Part shown: positions 1 through 9,832 of the stretch, piece after piece
How positions within the stretch are numbered: position 1 is the stretch's first letter
How the letters are laid out: each line of letters begins with the position of its first letter
IMG/VR virus record: IMGVR_UViG_3300037804_000222
Coordinates: 1 to 64,000 of that record
Source of the DNA: a virus
Length of the DNA: 64,000 bases
Reading direction: 5' to 3' (one strand)
The notes under the pieces: model-generated
Databases searched by the model: none
The model's input: the letters and a program-made list of their open reading frames with translations, nothing else
What the model was told of the DNA's origin: nothing
Position numbers and translations under genes: made by a program

Positions 1-12
1 CCAACAAATATA

Positions 13-3000
13 ATGGCATCAAACAATGGGGCCGCAACTCCTGTAGTTGTTGACCTTGGGCCTGTAGATATTGCAAATGCTACATTTATTATTAATATGA
101 ATGAGGTAGAGTATGCAAAAATAATAGGCTATACTAATATTAAAGATACATTAATTCTATTTACTATTATAAAAGCCGCTATAAATCCTGATGAGTTTGG
201 AGGTATCTTTAAAGTAGATTTAACTGAGCCTGAGTTAACTCCTATTACTATATATTTAGATTCCCCTTTCACTCCAAATCAGACTTTAAATTTCAATGAA
301 GATCATCCTATACAAGCTATAGGTAGGTATGAAAACGAAAATATACAAAGAATTTATTGGACAGATAACTTTAATCCAGTTAGAACTGCAAATATTCTAG
401 ATCCGAATCTACAAACACTTTCTACAGATGATTTAGAGTTATCACCTCAAGTTACTTTCTCTACTCCTATACTTGATAAAGTTATGCAAGGAGGAGAGTT
501 AAATTCTGGAATGTACCAATATTGTTACAGATTAAGAAATCAAGAAGGAGCTGAAACTAGATTTTCTCCTCCCACTAATTTTATACATGTTTCTAATGGA
601 TCTGCATATTGGGACTACCAAGAAGACCCTGAAAATCAAAATGAATATAACGGAACTACTCCAGGAGAAGATAGCGAAAAAAAAGTTCTTTTAGATTTTG
701 AAGGATTGGATACAGACTATGATTTTATAGAAATTGTAGCTATATATAAATCTACTGGTGAAGGAGTTACTTCTGCGGCTATAATTGGAACTGCTAGTAT
801 GAATTCTAATGGAATCTGTACCTTTATACATACTACTAATGCTAAAGATATACCTATATCTTTTGAAGAAGTAACAGCATTTACACAAGCTTTCAATAAA
901 GCTGCTACGTTAGAGGCAAAAGATAATAGATTATTTTTAGGGAATTTAGAATTAACTACAGATGATTTAGAGTTTGACGCAACTGCTAAACGATATAAAA
1001 TTACATCAGAGGTTACAAGGTATCCATATAAAGTTTCCCCTACAACTGTTTATACTAATGATATAAATCCCCTTAACAATTATGATGATATAGAAGAAGT
1101 GCCTAACTCTGATTTATATAGATACCAATCAGATGGTAGAACTTTAGGAGGAGAGGGAACTCATATAGAATACAGATTTACAAAAAAAGTTTTAGCAGGT
1201 AATACAACACTAGCCTCTTCTAATCCTGGAAAGGTTACAGGATCTTTAAAAACATCTTTATCTCCAGGAGATTATAAAGATCCTTTTAATGTTGAAAATT
1301 TTGTTGGCTATAGAAGAGATGAAATCTATAGATTTGGTATTGTATTGTACGATTTAAAAGGTAATCCAGGATTTGTAAACTGGATTGGAGATATTAGGTT
1401 TCCTGCTATATCAGATGTGGATTGGGAGGGTAAAAGTAATTTATATACTTGGGCGCTCACTGCTACGATAGCAAATTCAGATGTAGATTACTATAATCCT
1501 TCAATACATAGTTCTGGGGCTGCTCTTGTTTTTAATTATGAAGAGGATGATCATAATGATATGACAGATTTTAGTGGGGTACTAAACCCGACTACTTCAA
1601 TCAATAATGGCGGCGCTCTTATGTCGCAGGATCTGGACAATGGGTGGGACAGAGTATCTTATGGGCTACATTACTTTGGGCATGAGAATGTATTTAATAA
1701 TACAGATAATAGTCCTAAAGGCTCTCCTTATAATACTTTATTTGCATTAGGTATAGAGTTCAGATTAAAAAGTTTACCTGAAGAATTAGAGGGCAAAGTA
1801 AGTGGATACTCAATAGTCAGAGTAAAAAGAGAGGATAATGATAAAAGTATAGAAGGATCAGGTATAATATCTAGCTGGGCGCATCGGTTTACGAGCCCTC
1901 CTGTAATCGGAACGGTTGACGTTGGCGCTTCTGACATAGAGGAGTTTGTATTTGGAAGAGAAAGAAGTATGGTACACACTAGTTGGGGTGATATGAGCGG
2001 GAATAGTAGTAAAAAGGTGGCTCTTTTCGGAGATCCTCATCATGATAAAGTTTTTATACACTCTCCTGATTTTGCATTTTCAAATAATTACCCTTCAAGT
2101 ACAGATAATTTTCTTAAAGTAGAAACTGGACTCATAGGTTCTTTTCAATTTGAATACACTACAGATAATGTTTACGTAGAAAAAACTTTTGTTAGTACAA
2201 AAACTCATTTGACTCAAATATACGGGCAGCCCGTAAATTCTCAATATACAACTCAAACTAGTGCAGCTACATTATTCCCTGAAAGAATTTTTAATATTGC
2301 CTATTCAAATAAAATAAGTGCTGGAGGACATTTATCTAATGTTGCATTAGGTTCTGGGTTCGATGATGAAGACCCTCCTTATGTAGGTGTATTTAACTTA
2401 TTATACAGAGGAGATTGGACAGATTCTACAGCAGTACAGGTTGCGGGTGTTGGAGAAGAATGTTTATTTGCAAGACTAGAGATAGGTATGCATTATGGCA
2501 GCTTTGTTCCTAATCGGTTAGAGTTCATTCAAGATGGAACTCTAACTGAGGTGAGTATGCGGGGGAATAGATCGGATAAGCTGTATGTATCTGTAAAAAA
2601 ACGGGGAGTTTCAGAATATAGATATGGAGGATCCGATGAAACGGCAAGAGCTCAAAATGTTTATATTAGTACTGGACATTTTGCACCCCTTGAATCAGAT
2701 AATGGTTGGCAATCAGTGTGGGGAGGAGATACTTATGTGGCCATGTATGATGAGGAATCTTCTAGAAGACCTAATGGTAATGAGGGACTTCATGAAACTT
2801 CCGTAGGAAGACAGCGAAGTATGTCTTACATATTTCCAGTAGAAACTGACTTTAATATCACACTAAGATCTGGGTGGCATTATGCAAATAAAACAGATTT
2901 TACAGCAGATACTGATACACCATTAAATCAATTTATTCTTCCAGACTGTTATTCTACTGAAAATGATTTAGTTACTTTTGTTCCAAAGCCTATAGGATTT

Positions 3001-4065
3001 ACGTCTAGTACTATTTTCCCTAGTAGAGTTGCGTTTTCTCATGCAAAGTCTAACGGGGCATTAATAGATGGATGGAGAAAGTTTTCTTTATATGATTATG
3101 TAGACATTGATGGAAACAACGGAGGGATTAATTCTTTAAACCTCCTTAATGATTTCATGTTCTATATACAAGATACTGCTGTAGGGATATTAAGTATTAA
3201 TCCAGTATCAACCGTACTAGATGAATCAGGTGCTTCGATTGTATTGGGATCAGGTAAAAATGTTATTCAAGACTTTAAAGATTTAAATGCTTTTGCGGGA
3301 GTTCATAAGTTTATTTCAACAGTTGTTGGAAAAACAGGTTTATTTTGGATAGACAGGAATTCTAAAATATTATATAAAGTTAGCCCTAAAGGCGTGGTGC
3401 CAATTTCAGAAGTTAAAGGACTTAAGTCTTGGTTTAGTACAAACATTAAAAAAGATTCATATATAACAGCAGGATATGATTCATTAAATAATGAAGTATT
3501 ATTTAGTGTAAATGATTCTCATACTATTGTATATAATGAAATGTTGGATGCTTTTACATCTATTTATACATTTAATACCCCATTATTTATAAATCTTAAA
3601 AATAGACTTTTCTCTGTCACTCCTGATTCTTCTGAAATGTATGAACATGGTATAGGAGATTATGCTACTTGGTATGAAAGTAATGATAATGTTAAACTTG
3701 AATTTATTGTAAATAAAAATCCTCTCTATCCTAAAGCATTTGATTCCGTTACGTGGTCTGTGAATAATTCAGATGGTATGTATTTGGATATAAATAATGA
3801 TTTTAATATCGCTCGATTTAGAGTTAATTCTCCAAATACATTGATAACGGAAGTTATATCTGATTACTCTATAGACGGAGTATTAACTCCAGTTTCAGAA
3901 GAGTACTCTATGAGGGAAGGTATGTCTGTATTACATGTACCTAGAAACAACGATGAGAGAATGAGAGGGACTTATATGAAGGTACAATTAGAAAGTACTT
4001 CTAGGCCAGAAGATAAAATAGCATTGAATTATGTAAAAACCTTATTCAGAATTTCTAAAAGATAA
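13..4065 (+). CDS. Large tail protein (tail muzzle / stabilization-like)
   Basis: A 1350-residue protein I take to be a large tail component, comparable to the muzzle or 'stabilization' proteins of crAss-like phages. The N-terminal part contains IYWTDNFNPVRTANI, a motif I associate with this family. The rest is rich in Asn, Asp, Ser and aromatic residues, as expected of beta-rich structural proteins. There is no signal peptide or membrane segment. The frame stays open upstream to the window edge, but the ATG at 13 follows an A/T-rich leader like those of the next genes and starts Met-Ala like them, so I accept it. It heads the rightward virion cassette, 24 nt before the next gene. The family assignment is from memory of related annotations and is moderate; a virion role is likely. 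Confidence 0.65.
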   Translation: MASNNGAATPVVVDLGPVDIANATFIINMNEVEYAKIIGYTNIKDTLILFTIIKAAINPDEFGGIFKVDLTEPELTPITIYLDSPFTPNQTLNFNEDHPIQAIGRYENENIQRIYWTDNFNPVRTANILDPNLQTLSTDDLELSPQVTFSTPILDKVMQGGELNSGMYQYCYRLRNQEGAETRFSPPTNFIHVSNGSAYWDYQEDPENQNEYNGTTPGEDSEKKVLLDFEGLDTDYDFIEIVAIYKSTGEGVTSAAIIGTASMNSNGICTFIHTTNAKDIPISFEEVTAFTQAFNKAATLEAKDNRLFLGNLELTTDDLEFDATAKRYKITSEVTRYPYKVSPTTVYTNDINPLNNYDDIEEVPNSDLYRYQSDGRTLGGEGTHIEYRFTKKVLAGNTTLASSNPGKVTGSLKTSLSPGDYKDPFNVENFVGYRRDEIYRFGIVLYDLKGNPGFVNWIGDIRFPAISDVDWEGKSNLYTWALTATIANSDVDYYNPSIHSSGAALVFNYEEDDHNDMTDFSGVLNPTTSINNGGALMSQDLDNGWDRVSYGLHYFGHENVFNNTDNSPKGSPYNTLFALGIEFRLKSLPEELEGKVSGYSIVRVKREDNDKSIEGSGIISSWAHRFTSPPVIGTVDVGASDIEEFVFGRERSMVHTSWGDMSGNSSKKVALFGDPHHDKVFIHSPDFAFSNNYPSSTDNFLKVETGLIGSFQFEYTTDNVYVEKTFVSTKTHLTQIYGQPVNSQYTTQTSAATLFPERIFNIAYSNKISAGGHLSNVALGSGFDDEDPPYVGVFNLLYRGDWTDSTAVQVAGVGEECLFARLEIGMHYGSFVPNRLEFIQDGTLTEVSMRGNRSDKLYVSVKKRGVSEYRYGGSDETARAQNVYISTGHFAPLESDNGWQSVWGGDTYVAMYDEESSRRPNGNEGLHETSVGRQRSMSYIFPVETDFNITLRSGWHYANKTDFTADTDTPLNQFILPDCYSTENDLVTFVPKPIGFTSSTIFPSRVAFSHAKSNGALIDGWRKFSLYDYVDIDGNNGGINSLNLLNDFMFYIQDTAVGILSINPVSTVLDESGASIVLGSGKNVIQDFKDLNAFAGVHKFISTVVGKTGLFWIDRNSKILYKVSPKGVVPISEVKGLKSWFSTNIKKDSYITAGYDSLNNEVLFSVNDSHTIVYNEMLDAFTSIYTFNTPLFINLKNRLFSVTPDSSEMYEHGIGDYATWYESNDNVKLEFIVNKNPLYPKAFDSVTWSVNNSDGMYLDINNDFNIARFRVNSPNTLITEVISDYSIDGVLTPVSEEYSMREGMSVLHVPRNNDERMRGTYMKVQLESTSRPEDKIALNYVKTLFRISKR

Positions 4066-4089
4066 TAAAAAATAGTATATTGCGAAATT

Positions 4090-7000
4090 ATGGCGAATAA
4101 AAATAAAAATAACGATCCTTTATTAGAAAAAGTTAAGAAAGGGTTAAAGTATGTAGAAAGTTCTGGGGGAATACAAATGATGAATCCTCATAGCAGCGCT
4201 ACAGGTTTTTATGGCCAACTATATAATGCAGAAGAGTTAGAAAATATTCCCTACTTACAAGGCGTAGATAGACAATCTTTTGCTTCTGATACAACATTAC
4301 AAAATAGATTATTTGAAGATAGGTACTATGACAGGATACCAGGTGTACCTGGATTAGGTAAAAATGCTGACGACTTAAGAGTAGAGTACAAAAAAGTTTT
4401 AGAAGATAAGGGAATTCCATTTAATTATACAGATGATGAGATTTCTGCGTTATCTAATTTATTAGGTAGACAAGGTGCAAGAGAGTACTTTGGATACGTA
4501 TTAAGAGATGGCAGATCTTTAGAGAATGTGTTTCCAAAAATATATGGACCAGATGCAGAGGCACCAAATAAAACACCTGAAAAATATCTAAAAACTTATA
4601 GAGAAGGTAGAGATTTAAAATACGGGGGACAAGTATCTAAGTTTGAGAGCGGGGGAGAAACTGGTCCACGTAAAGTTCCCTACTCTACCCCAGCAGAGAG
4701 AACTAAGGATAAGCTGATGCAGTATAATCCTGATGGAAATCTGTATCATACTATACATCCTTCAGGTACTGGGCCTACATTTCAATCTATGTATCCTGAA
4801 CTAGCAGAACAATTTGGGATTCAGGGGGGTGGACAATATTTACAAATACCTTATAGTAATAAATCTCCTTTAGAGACTAAGAGAATTTCTAGTATACCTA
4901 ACCCTCAAGATATGGCTCTTAGGGGAGGAAGGATTCAGCCTCCTGAACCTACTAAGCCTGAGATGGCGTATACAAAATCTAGTAAACCCCTCACACCTAC
5001 AAGTTCTAATCCTTATATAATAGCAGAACCTAACGCAAATAATACTCGGTTCAGCGCCACTCCAGGAGGAAATGATTATACAAGTGTTAGTTTTTATTCG
5101 TATGATCCTAATACAGATACTAGAACAAAGATATACAATTGGGAAGATGACTTGAAAACTGCTTATGGACAACCTAATGTTAATTTTACAGATCCTAATA
5201 CAGGAAGACAGATTACGGGAGGAATAGATAGTTTAATGAATGAATACTATGCTGGTCATGTTTCTCCAGCCTCTCGCTACCAACAAGCAAGCCCCAATGC
5301 AGGGCAGACACCTATAAGATATAATAATAATAAATCCCCACATACTGGAGGAGCACCTATACAAAAATACGGAGGACAAATGAAAAAATATAATAATTAT
5401 AATCAAGGAGGAGAACCGCCTAAAAAACATAAAGATTACTTACAGTATATACAAGACTACCCTTTTACAGGGTGGGCAGACTCTCCTCACGATTTAGGAG
5501 CTCTTCAAAATGCTATTACTAGAGACAGTACTTTATTACAGGGTTCATGGTTTCCAGATAACGATCTGATGAGAAACTTACAAATAAATAGAGAGTACAG
5601 AGATAAAGTAAAACCTTATACAGAAGATGAGTTACATGATCTTAGGTATGAAGGAAATCAAAATCTAGCTTATGGCGGTAGAGCTATTCCTCAAGCAGGT
5701 TGGGGCGATCTTTGGAAAAAGTTTGGAAAAAATATAGGGACTGGTTTAGCAGGAGTTGCAGATTCTTTAACTATGGGAATATTACCTATGGAAAAGATAG
5801 TAGGAAAAAACGCAATGGAGGAGTATGGAGACTCTTTTAAAATGGGAAAAAGATTTGGAACTGCAGTCGGCATATTAGGCGGTGCAGGAGCTTTTAGTGC
5901 TGCAGGTGCTGCAGGCGCAGCTGGTGGAGCAGGAGCAGGAGCTACTGGAGCTACTGGGGCTGCAGGAACTGCTTCTTCTGCAGGGGGCTCAGGATTTTTA
6001 GGTAATATGGGTAATATTCTTGGTGGAGGTTCTGGCGGAGGAAGTACCTTACAAAATGTAGGAGGAGATTTATTTAATATGTTCCAACAAGAATCTTCAG
6101 GCATGATGTCTGATAATCCTACTTCTAATCCTTATTCTTATCTAAATTATGGACAAGGAAATTATGCCCAAGGAGGTAAAGCTACAAGCATGAAACAAGA
6201 CATAGGGCAAGACGCTAATGTAGAGAGCGGAGAAATAATGTTTTCCGCTAAAGGAGGACAGTTTCAAAGTTTAAATCCTAATGCTCCTATTAACGAAATA
6301 GTTCCTGGAGTATCTGAAGTATCAGGTAATGTAAAAGACGATGGAGTACCTGTTAACTTACCTGGAGACGACACAACATTTATTCTTTCTAAAAGATTAG
6401 GTTATGCAGATAAAGCTAAAAAACTTATTCAGCAATATAAAGATCTATTTAACCAGAAAGATACTGGGGATGTTATAGCGGATGAAGGAAAGAAAATGAC
6501 TTTATCTCAAATTAAAAGAAAGATTGTAGGCTACTATAGAGAACAAGAAAAAGAAAAGCAAGAGAAAGGATTAGCAAATAAGCCTTTACAAGCAGGGCTT
6601 GGAGAGTGGTTTCAAAAGGGAAAAGATTGGTTAGGAACTGAGTCTGGGCAAAACGCTACAAATTTCTTAGGTCAAAATATAGGTACTCTTACAAATCTTG
6701 GAAGAGCTGCTTTTAGTAAAGATGCTGTCCCATATAATGCTGGAGACTATACAACACAATATATTCCTCAAGAATTTAATGTAGACACAGCAGCTATAAT
6801 GAATCCTATCAATCAATCTGAAGCGGCTACTAGATATGCTATAAATAGAGGCGGAGGATCTGCTGCAGATATAATCCAAGGTAATTTAGCAACAACTGCT
6901 AAAATTGCTCCAATGAAAGCAAATACTTTAGGCAAACTTGGGCTTATGGAAAATCAATTTATGGCAGATCAATACTTAAAAGGATATGAAGCTGATGTTG

Positions 7001-7299
7001 CTAATAAAGAACTAGAGCTTCAGATGAGAGGCTTTAATGAAAAAAGAGGATTAGCTAGACAAGGGCACTTAAATGAAGGCTTAACAGGATTGCAAGAGTA
7101 TTTTACAGGCAGACGTAAGGAAAAATTTATGGAAAGTCAAGCGCCATTTGGAAACTATGGTTCAAGCGGTAACTATATAGGTGGAAATTCTGGAGGATAT
7201 ACTCCGTGGCAAGCAGGTAGTAACCAAGCACCAACTCTAAATTTTGGTTCTACGGAAGAGTGGTTCCAAAATAATCCTTTGGGAACTTTTAACCCATAA
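4090..7299 (+). CDS. Virion protein with lytic-transglycosylase-like N-terminus
   Basis: A 1069-residue multidomain virion protein. Residues about 20-45 read YVESSGG followed by NPHSSATGFYGQLY, the pattern of SLT/lysozyme-like domains, in which the Glu of the ES pair is catalytic and the second motif lines the cleft. A helical part follows (LSNLLGRQGAREYFGYVLRDG) and ends near residue 180. The middle is Gly/Tyr/Pro-rich and low complexity. Around residues 595-650 lies a long Ala/Gly-rich hydrophobic stretch that could insert in a membrane. After it comes a segment starting NVESGEIMF that recurs in large virion proteins of Bacteroidota phages. Likely role: local peptidoglycan cleavage and ejection. 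The lysozyme call is motif-based; the overall ejection role is inferred. Confidence 0.65.
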   Translation: MANKNKNNDPLLEKVKKGLKYVESSGGIQMMNPHSSATGFYGQLYNAEELENIPYLQGVDRQSFASDTTLQNRLFEDRYYDRIPGVPGLGKNADDLRVEYKKVLEDKGIPFNYTDDEISALSNLLGRQGAREYFGYVLRDGRSLENVFPKIYGPDAEAPNKTPEKYLKTYREGRDLKYGGQVSKFESGGETGPRKVPYSTPAERTKDKLMQYNPDGNLYHTIHPSGTGPTFQSMYPELAEQFGIQGGGQYLQIPYSNKSPLETKRISSIPNPQDMALRGGRIQPPEPTKPEMAYTKSSKPLTPTSSNPYIIAEPNANNTRFSATPGGNDYTSVSFYSYDPNTDTRTKIYNWEDDLKTAYGQPNVNFTDPNTGRQITGGIDSLMNEYYAGHVSPASRYQQASPNAGQTPIRYNNNKSPHTGGAPIQKYGGQMKKYNNYNQGGEPPKKHKDYLQYIQDYPFTGWADSPHDLGALQNAITRDSTLLQGSWFPDNDLMRNLQINREYRDKVKPYTEDELHDLRYEGNQNLAYGGRAIPQAGWGDLWKKFGKNIGTGLAGVADSLTMGILPMEKIVGKNAMEEYGDSFKMGKRFGTAVGILGGAGAFSAAGAAGAAGGAGAGATGATGAAGTASSAGGSGFLGNMGNILGGGSGGGSTLQNVGGDLFNMFQQESSGMMSDNPTSNPYSYLNYGQGNYAQGGKATSMKQDIGQDANVESGEIMFSAKGGQFQSLNPNAPINEIVPGVSEVSGNVKDDGVPVNLPGDDTTFILSKRLGYADKAKKLIQQYKDLFNQKDTGDVIADEGKKMTLSQIKRKIVGYYREQEKEKQEKGLANKPLQAGLGEWFQKGKDWLGTESGQNATNFLGQNIGTLTNLGRAAFSKDAVPYNAGDYTTQYIPQEFNVDTAAIMNPINQSEAATRYAINRGGGSAADIIQGNLATTAKIAPMKANTLGKLGLMENQFMADQYLKGYEADVANKELELQMRGFNEKRGLARQGHLNEGLTGLQEYFTGRRKEKFMESQAPFGNYGSSGNYIGGNSGGYTPWQAGSNQAPTLNFGSTEEWFQNNPLGTFNP

Positions 7300-7330
7300 A
7301 AGAAGTTAGCTTAAAAAAAATAAACAAGAT

Positions 7331-9832
7331 ATGGCAAGAAATAAAATACAAGGAGCAGGATTATTAGCTGGGCCTATTCAGAGTCAGGCATATGTACCAC
7401 TTCCATATGATAAAGTATTTGAAATGAATCGTTATCGTCAAGCTGAGTATGATAAGAATCAAAAAAATATTTTAGAATTTCAAAAGTCTTTATATAATAC
7501 TGCAGCCAATGTTCCTCCAGGGATGCAGGACGAAGCTTTAGAACAAGTACAACCCTTTTTAAATAGTATTGGGCAGCAAATAGATGCTGCGGGAGGAGAT
7601 TTAGCTAAAGTAAATACTGGAAATATTATGGGGCAGTTCTATAAAAGTCTTGCCAGCGGAGAGTTAGGGCATTTATCTAGAGCAGGAGCTCAATATCAGG
7701 CAGCTCAAAAAGATATAAGTGATAATACTGAACTATTTATGAAGGGTAAAGGAGGGTATGAACCTGGGGTTGGTACTGCGGCTTTATCTCAAGCTAGTAA
7801 AAATTATCAAGAGCAGTATGATGCCTATTTACAAGATCCTTTAAATAACCCGCTTCCTAAATTTACTACTCCTGATATATATCCTTTTGTAGATGTAGCT
7901 AAAAAATCTAGAGAAATAGTTAAGGAAATGGATCCTACAAAAATTGCTGCACTAACAAATCAAATTTTTGCAGGATACAATAATAAAGGAGAGGCTGTAT
8001 ATCAGACATTAAATAATAAAGGAAAAGTTATTCAAGAAAGTACTACATTAAGTCCAGAACAAATTAGAAAGGTATCTAATGTAGCACTGCAGACAGACGA
8101 GCAAGTACAAGCTTATTATAATAATAGATATATGCTATCTGGTACAAAAGCTCCTGAAAACTTTGATCCTGCTACATATGAATATACTGCAGATGCAAAA
8201 ACAAATGAAGGATTACAAAATCAATACTCTGAGCAATATCAAAACTATGTAAATGCTTATGCTCCTTTAGGTACAACAGATCCCCAACAATTAGCTCAAG
8301 CTAATCAAGCTGCTACAGAGGCTACATATAGAGATGTGTGGAAAGACCAAAGAATGAATAATATAGGAGTAGCAAGTGGTAATATATTTAGACAATCTGA
8401 AACTGCATATACAGGAGTGCCTGATAGTGCGGAATTGACTGGAACTCCTCTTAGTGCGGAAGACCAGATTCCATATTTAGTAGGAGATAGTCCTTTCTTA
8501 CCTATTGATAAAAGTACTTCTGAAACAGTAGGAAGTGAAATTTTAAATTTAGATGCTCAAATTTCAGAGCAAGAAGCTTTATTAGATGCTACAGATTCAG
8601 GTACTGTTGAATATAGTACTCATGAATTAGGATTAAATGATCTTAAAACTAGAAGAAATGATTTACTAGTAGCTGCTGGAGAAAAGAGTAAAGCAATGAT
8701 TGAAGATAAAGCTGCTAAATCTATCTGGTGGAGCGATGATACGTTTTCTAAGTCTATGCAAAGCTATTATAAAAATATAAAAAAGGTAAAAAGTAATAAA
8801 GGAGCTCTAAAGGGTGTAAATCAAGAGCAATTTAATAAAAAGGCTCAGATATTATCTGCCATTCCTGGATTAACTTCAATTGATTTATTACCTACTACTG
8901 CAGATCAAATAGAACAACTTAAAAAATTAACTCCTGAAAATTATGGTATTTTAAGCGAAGCTTTTAAAGAAGGAGAATCTATAATGCCTTATTTACAAGC
9001 TGCTCAATGGATACAAAGAAAAGCTAGACGTGCTGATGTTTTAGAAACTTATGAAACATCCTTACGCCCAGTTAAAGGTTACGGAAAAAATTCATACACA
9101 ACAAGATTAACTGATAACTTAACAGAAATGATGCATAGTGGAGATGTAGCTTATACAGATTTTTATGCAAACGAAGATGTGAAGGCCGAACCTTTAAAGG
9201 ATAAGCGACCTATAGAAACGATGCGTCTTACTCCTACATTAACAATGCTTCATGGTGCTCCTGCATATAAATTTGATTTATATGAGTATAATAAAATATC
9301 AGGAACTGCAGATATTGAGGTTGGGGGAATAGAAGAAACTAAATTTGTAAAAGGTACTAACTCAAAAGATGAAATGATTAGATACCAGGATTTAGGAATT
9401 CAATTATTAACATTAGCAAAAGAAAGTGAAGGAACAGCTGCTTCAGGTGCTTATTATAAAGACGGATCGCAAGTATTAGCAAATTCTTTTGTTCTTAGTC
9501 CTGCCCAGTTAACTGGAATTGAAACTGCAGATATGACTACAAATACGGCAGACAGTAAAGGTAATCCTTATATCGAAAGAGATATGTCAGGATTTAATAT
9601 AATTATACGACGTACTGATAAACCTGGAAATTTATCTATATTTGAATTTAGAGTAAAAAGTGGTGAACATGAAGGAAAATTGGTGGGATATGATGATCAA
9701 TATGGTAGACAAGCTATTAGAGGAGCTAGTTTAGAAGATTTAGCATATAAATATTTTATGCAAAGTGGAGAAAAATTAGATACAAGTGGTAACACAGGAG
9801 CAGATATTGTAAATTCTTACTATAATAAATAA
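7331..9832 (+). CDS. Virion / ejection cargo protein of unknown function
   Basis: An 833-residue protein not recognised at domain level. It is polar, Gln/Asn/Lys-rich in the first half and predicted mostly helical, with no signal peptide and no clear catalytic motif. It starts Met-Ala-Arg after an A-rich leader 31 nt behind the lysozyme-bearing protein. Its stop codon overlaps the ATG of the next giant gene (TAATG), so the two are likely translationally coupled. Position between a lysozyme-bearing protein and the virion RNA polymerase suggests that it is packaged in the capsid or tail and ejected with them. It could instead be a tail-chamber structural protein. Function inferred from context only. 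Confidence 0.55.
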   Translation: MARNKIQGAGLLAGPIQSQAYVPLPYDKVFEMNRYRQAEYDKNQKNILEFQKSLYNTAANVPPGMQDEALEQVQPFLNSIGQQIDAAGGDLAKVNTGNIMGQFYKSLASGELGHLSRAGAQYQAAQKDISDNTELFMKGKGGYEPGVGTAALSQASKNYQEQYDAYLQDPLNNPLPKFTTPDIYPFVDVAKKSREIVKEMDPTKIAALTNQIFAGYNNKGEAVYQTLNNKGKVIQESTTLSPEQIRKVSNVALQTDEQVQAYYNNRYMLSGTKAPENFDPATYEYTADAKTNEGLQNQYSEQYQNYVNAYAPLGTTDPQQLAQANQAATEATYRDVWKDQRMNNIGVASGNIFRQSETAYTGVPDSAELTGTPLSAEDQIPYLVGDSPFLPIDKSTSETVGSEILNLDAQISEQEALLDATDSGTVEYSTHELGLNDLKTRRNDLLVAAGEKSKAMIEDKAAKSIWWSDDTFSKSMQSYYKNIKKVKSNKGALKGVNQEQFNKKAQILSAIPGLTSIDLLPTTADQIEQLKKLTPENYGILSEAFKEGESIMPYLQAAQWIQRKARRADVLETYETSLRPVKGYGKNSYTTRLTDNLTEMMHSGDVAYTDFYANEDVKAEPLKDKRPIETMRLTPTLTMLHGAPAYKFDLYEYNKISGTADIEVGGIEETKFVKGTNSKDEMIRYQDLGIQLLTLAKESEGTAASGAYYKDGSQVLANSFVLSPAQLTGIETADMTTNTADSKGNPYIERDMSGFNIIIRRTDKPGNLSIFEFRVKSGEHEGKLVGYDDQYGRQAIRGASLEDLAYKYFMQSGEKLDTSGNTGADIVNSYYNK

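Noticed and set aside
5691-6104. 137-residue Ala/Pro-rich antisense ORF
   Set aside because: It is the mirror of the Ala/Gly-rich segment of the virion protein on the other strand, with low-complexity composition.
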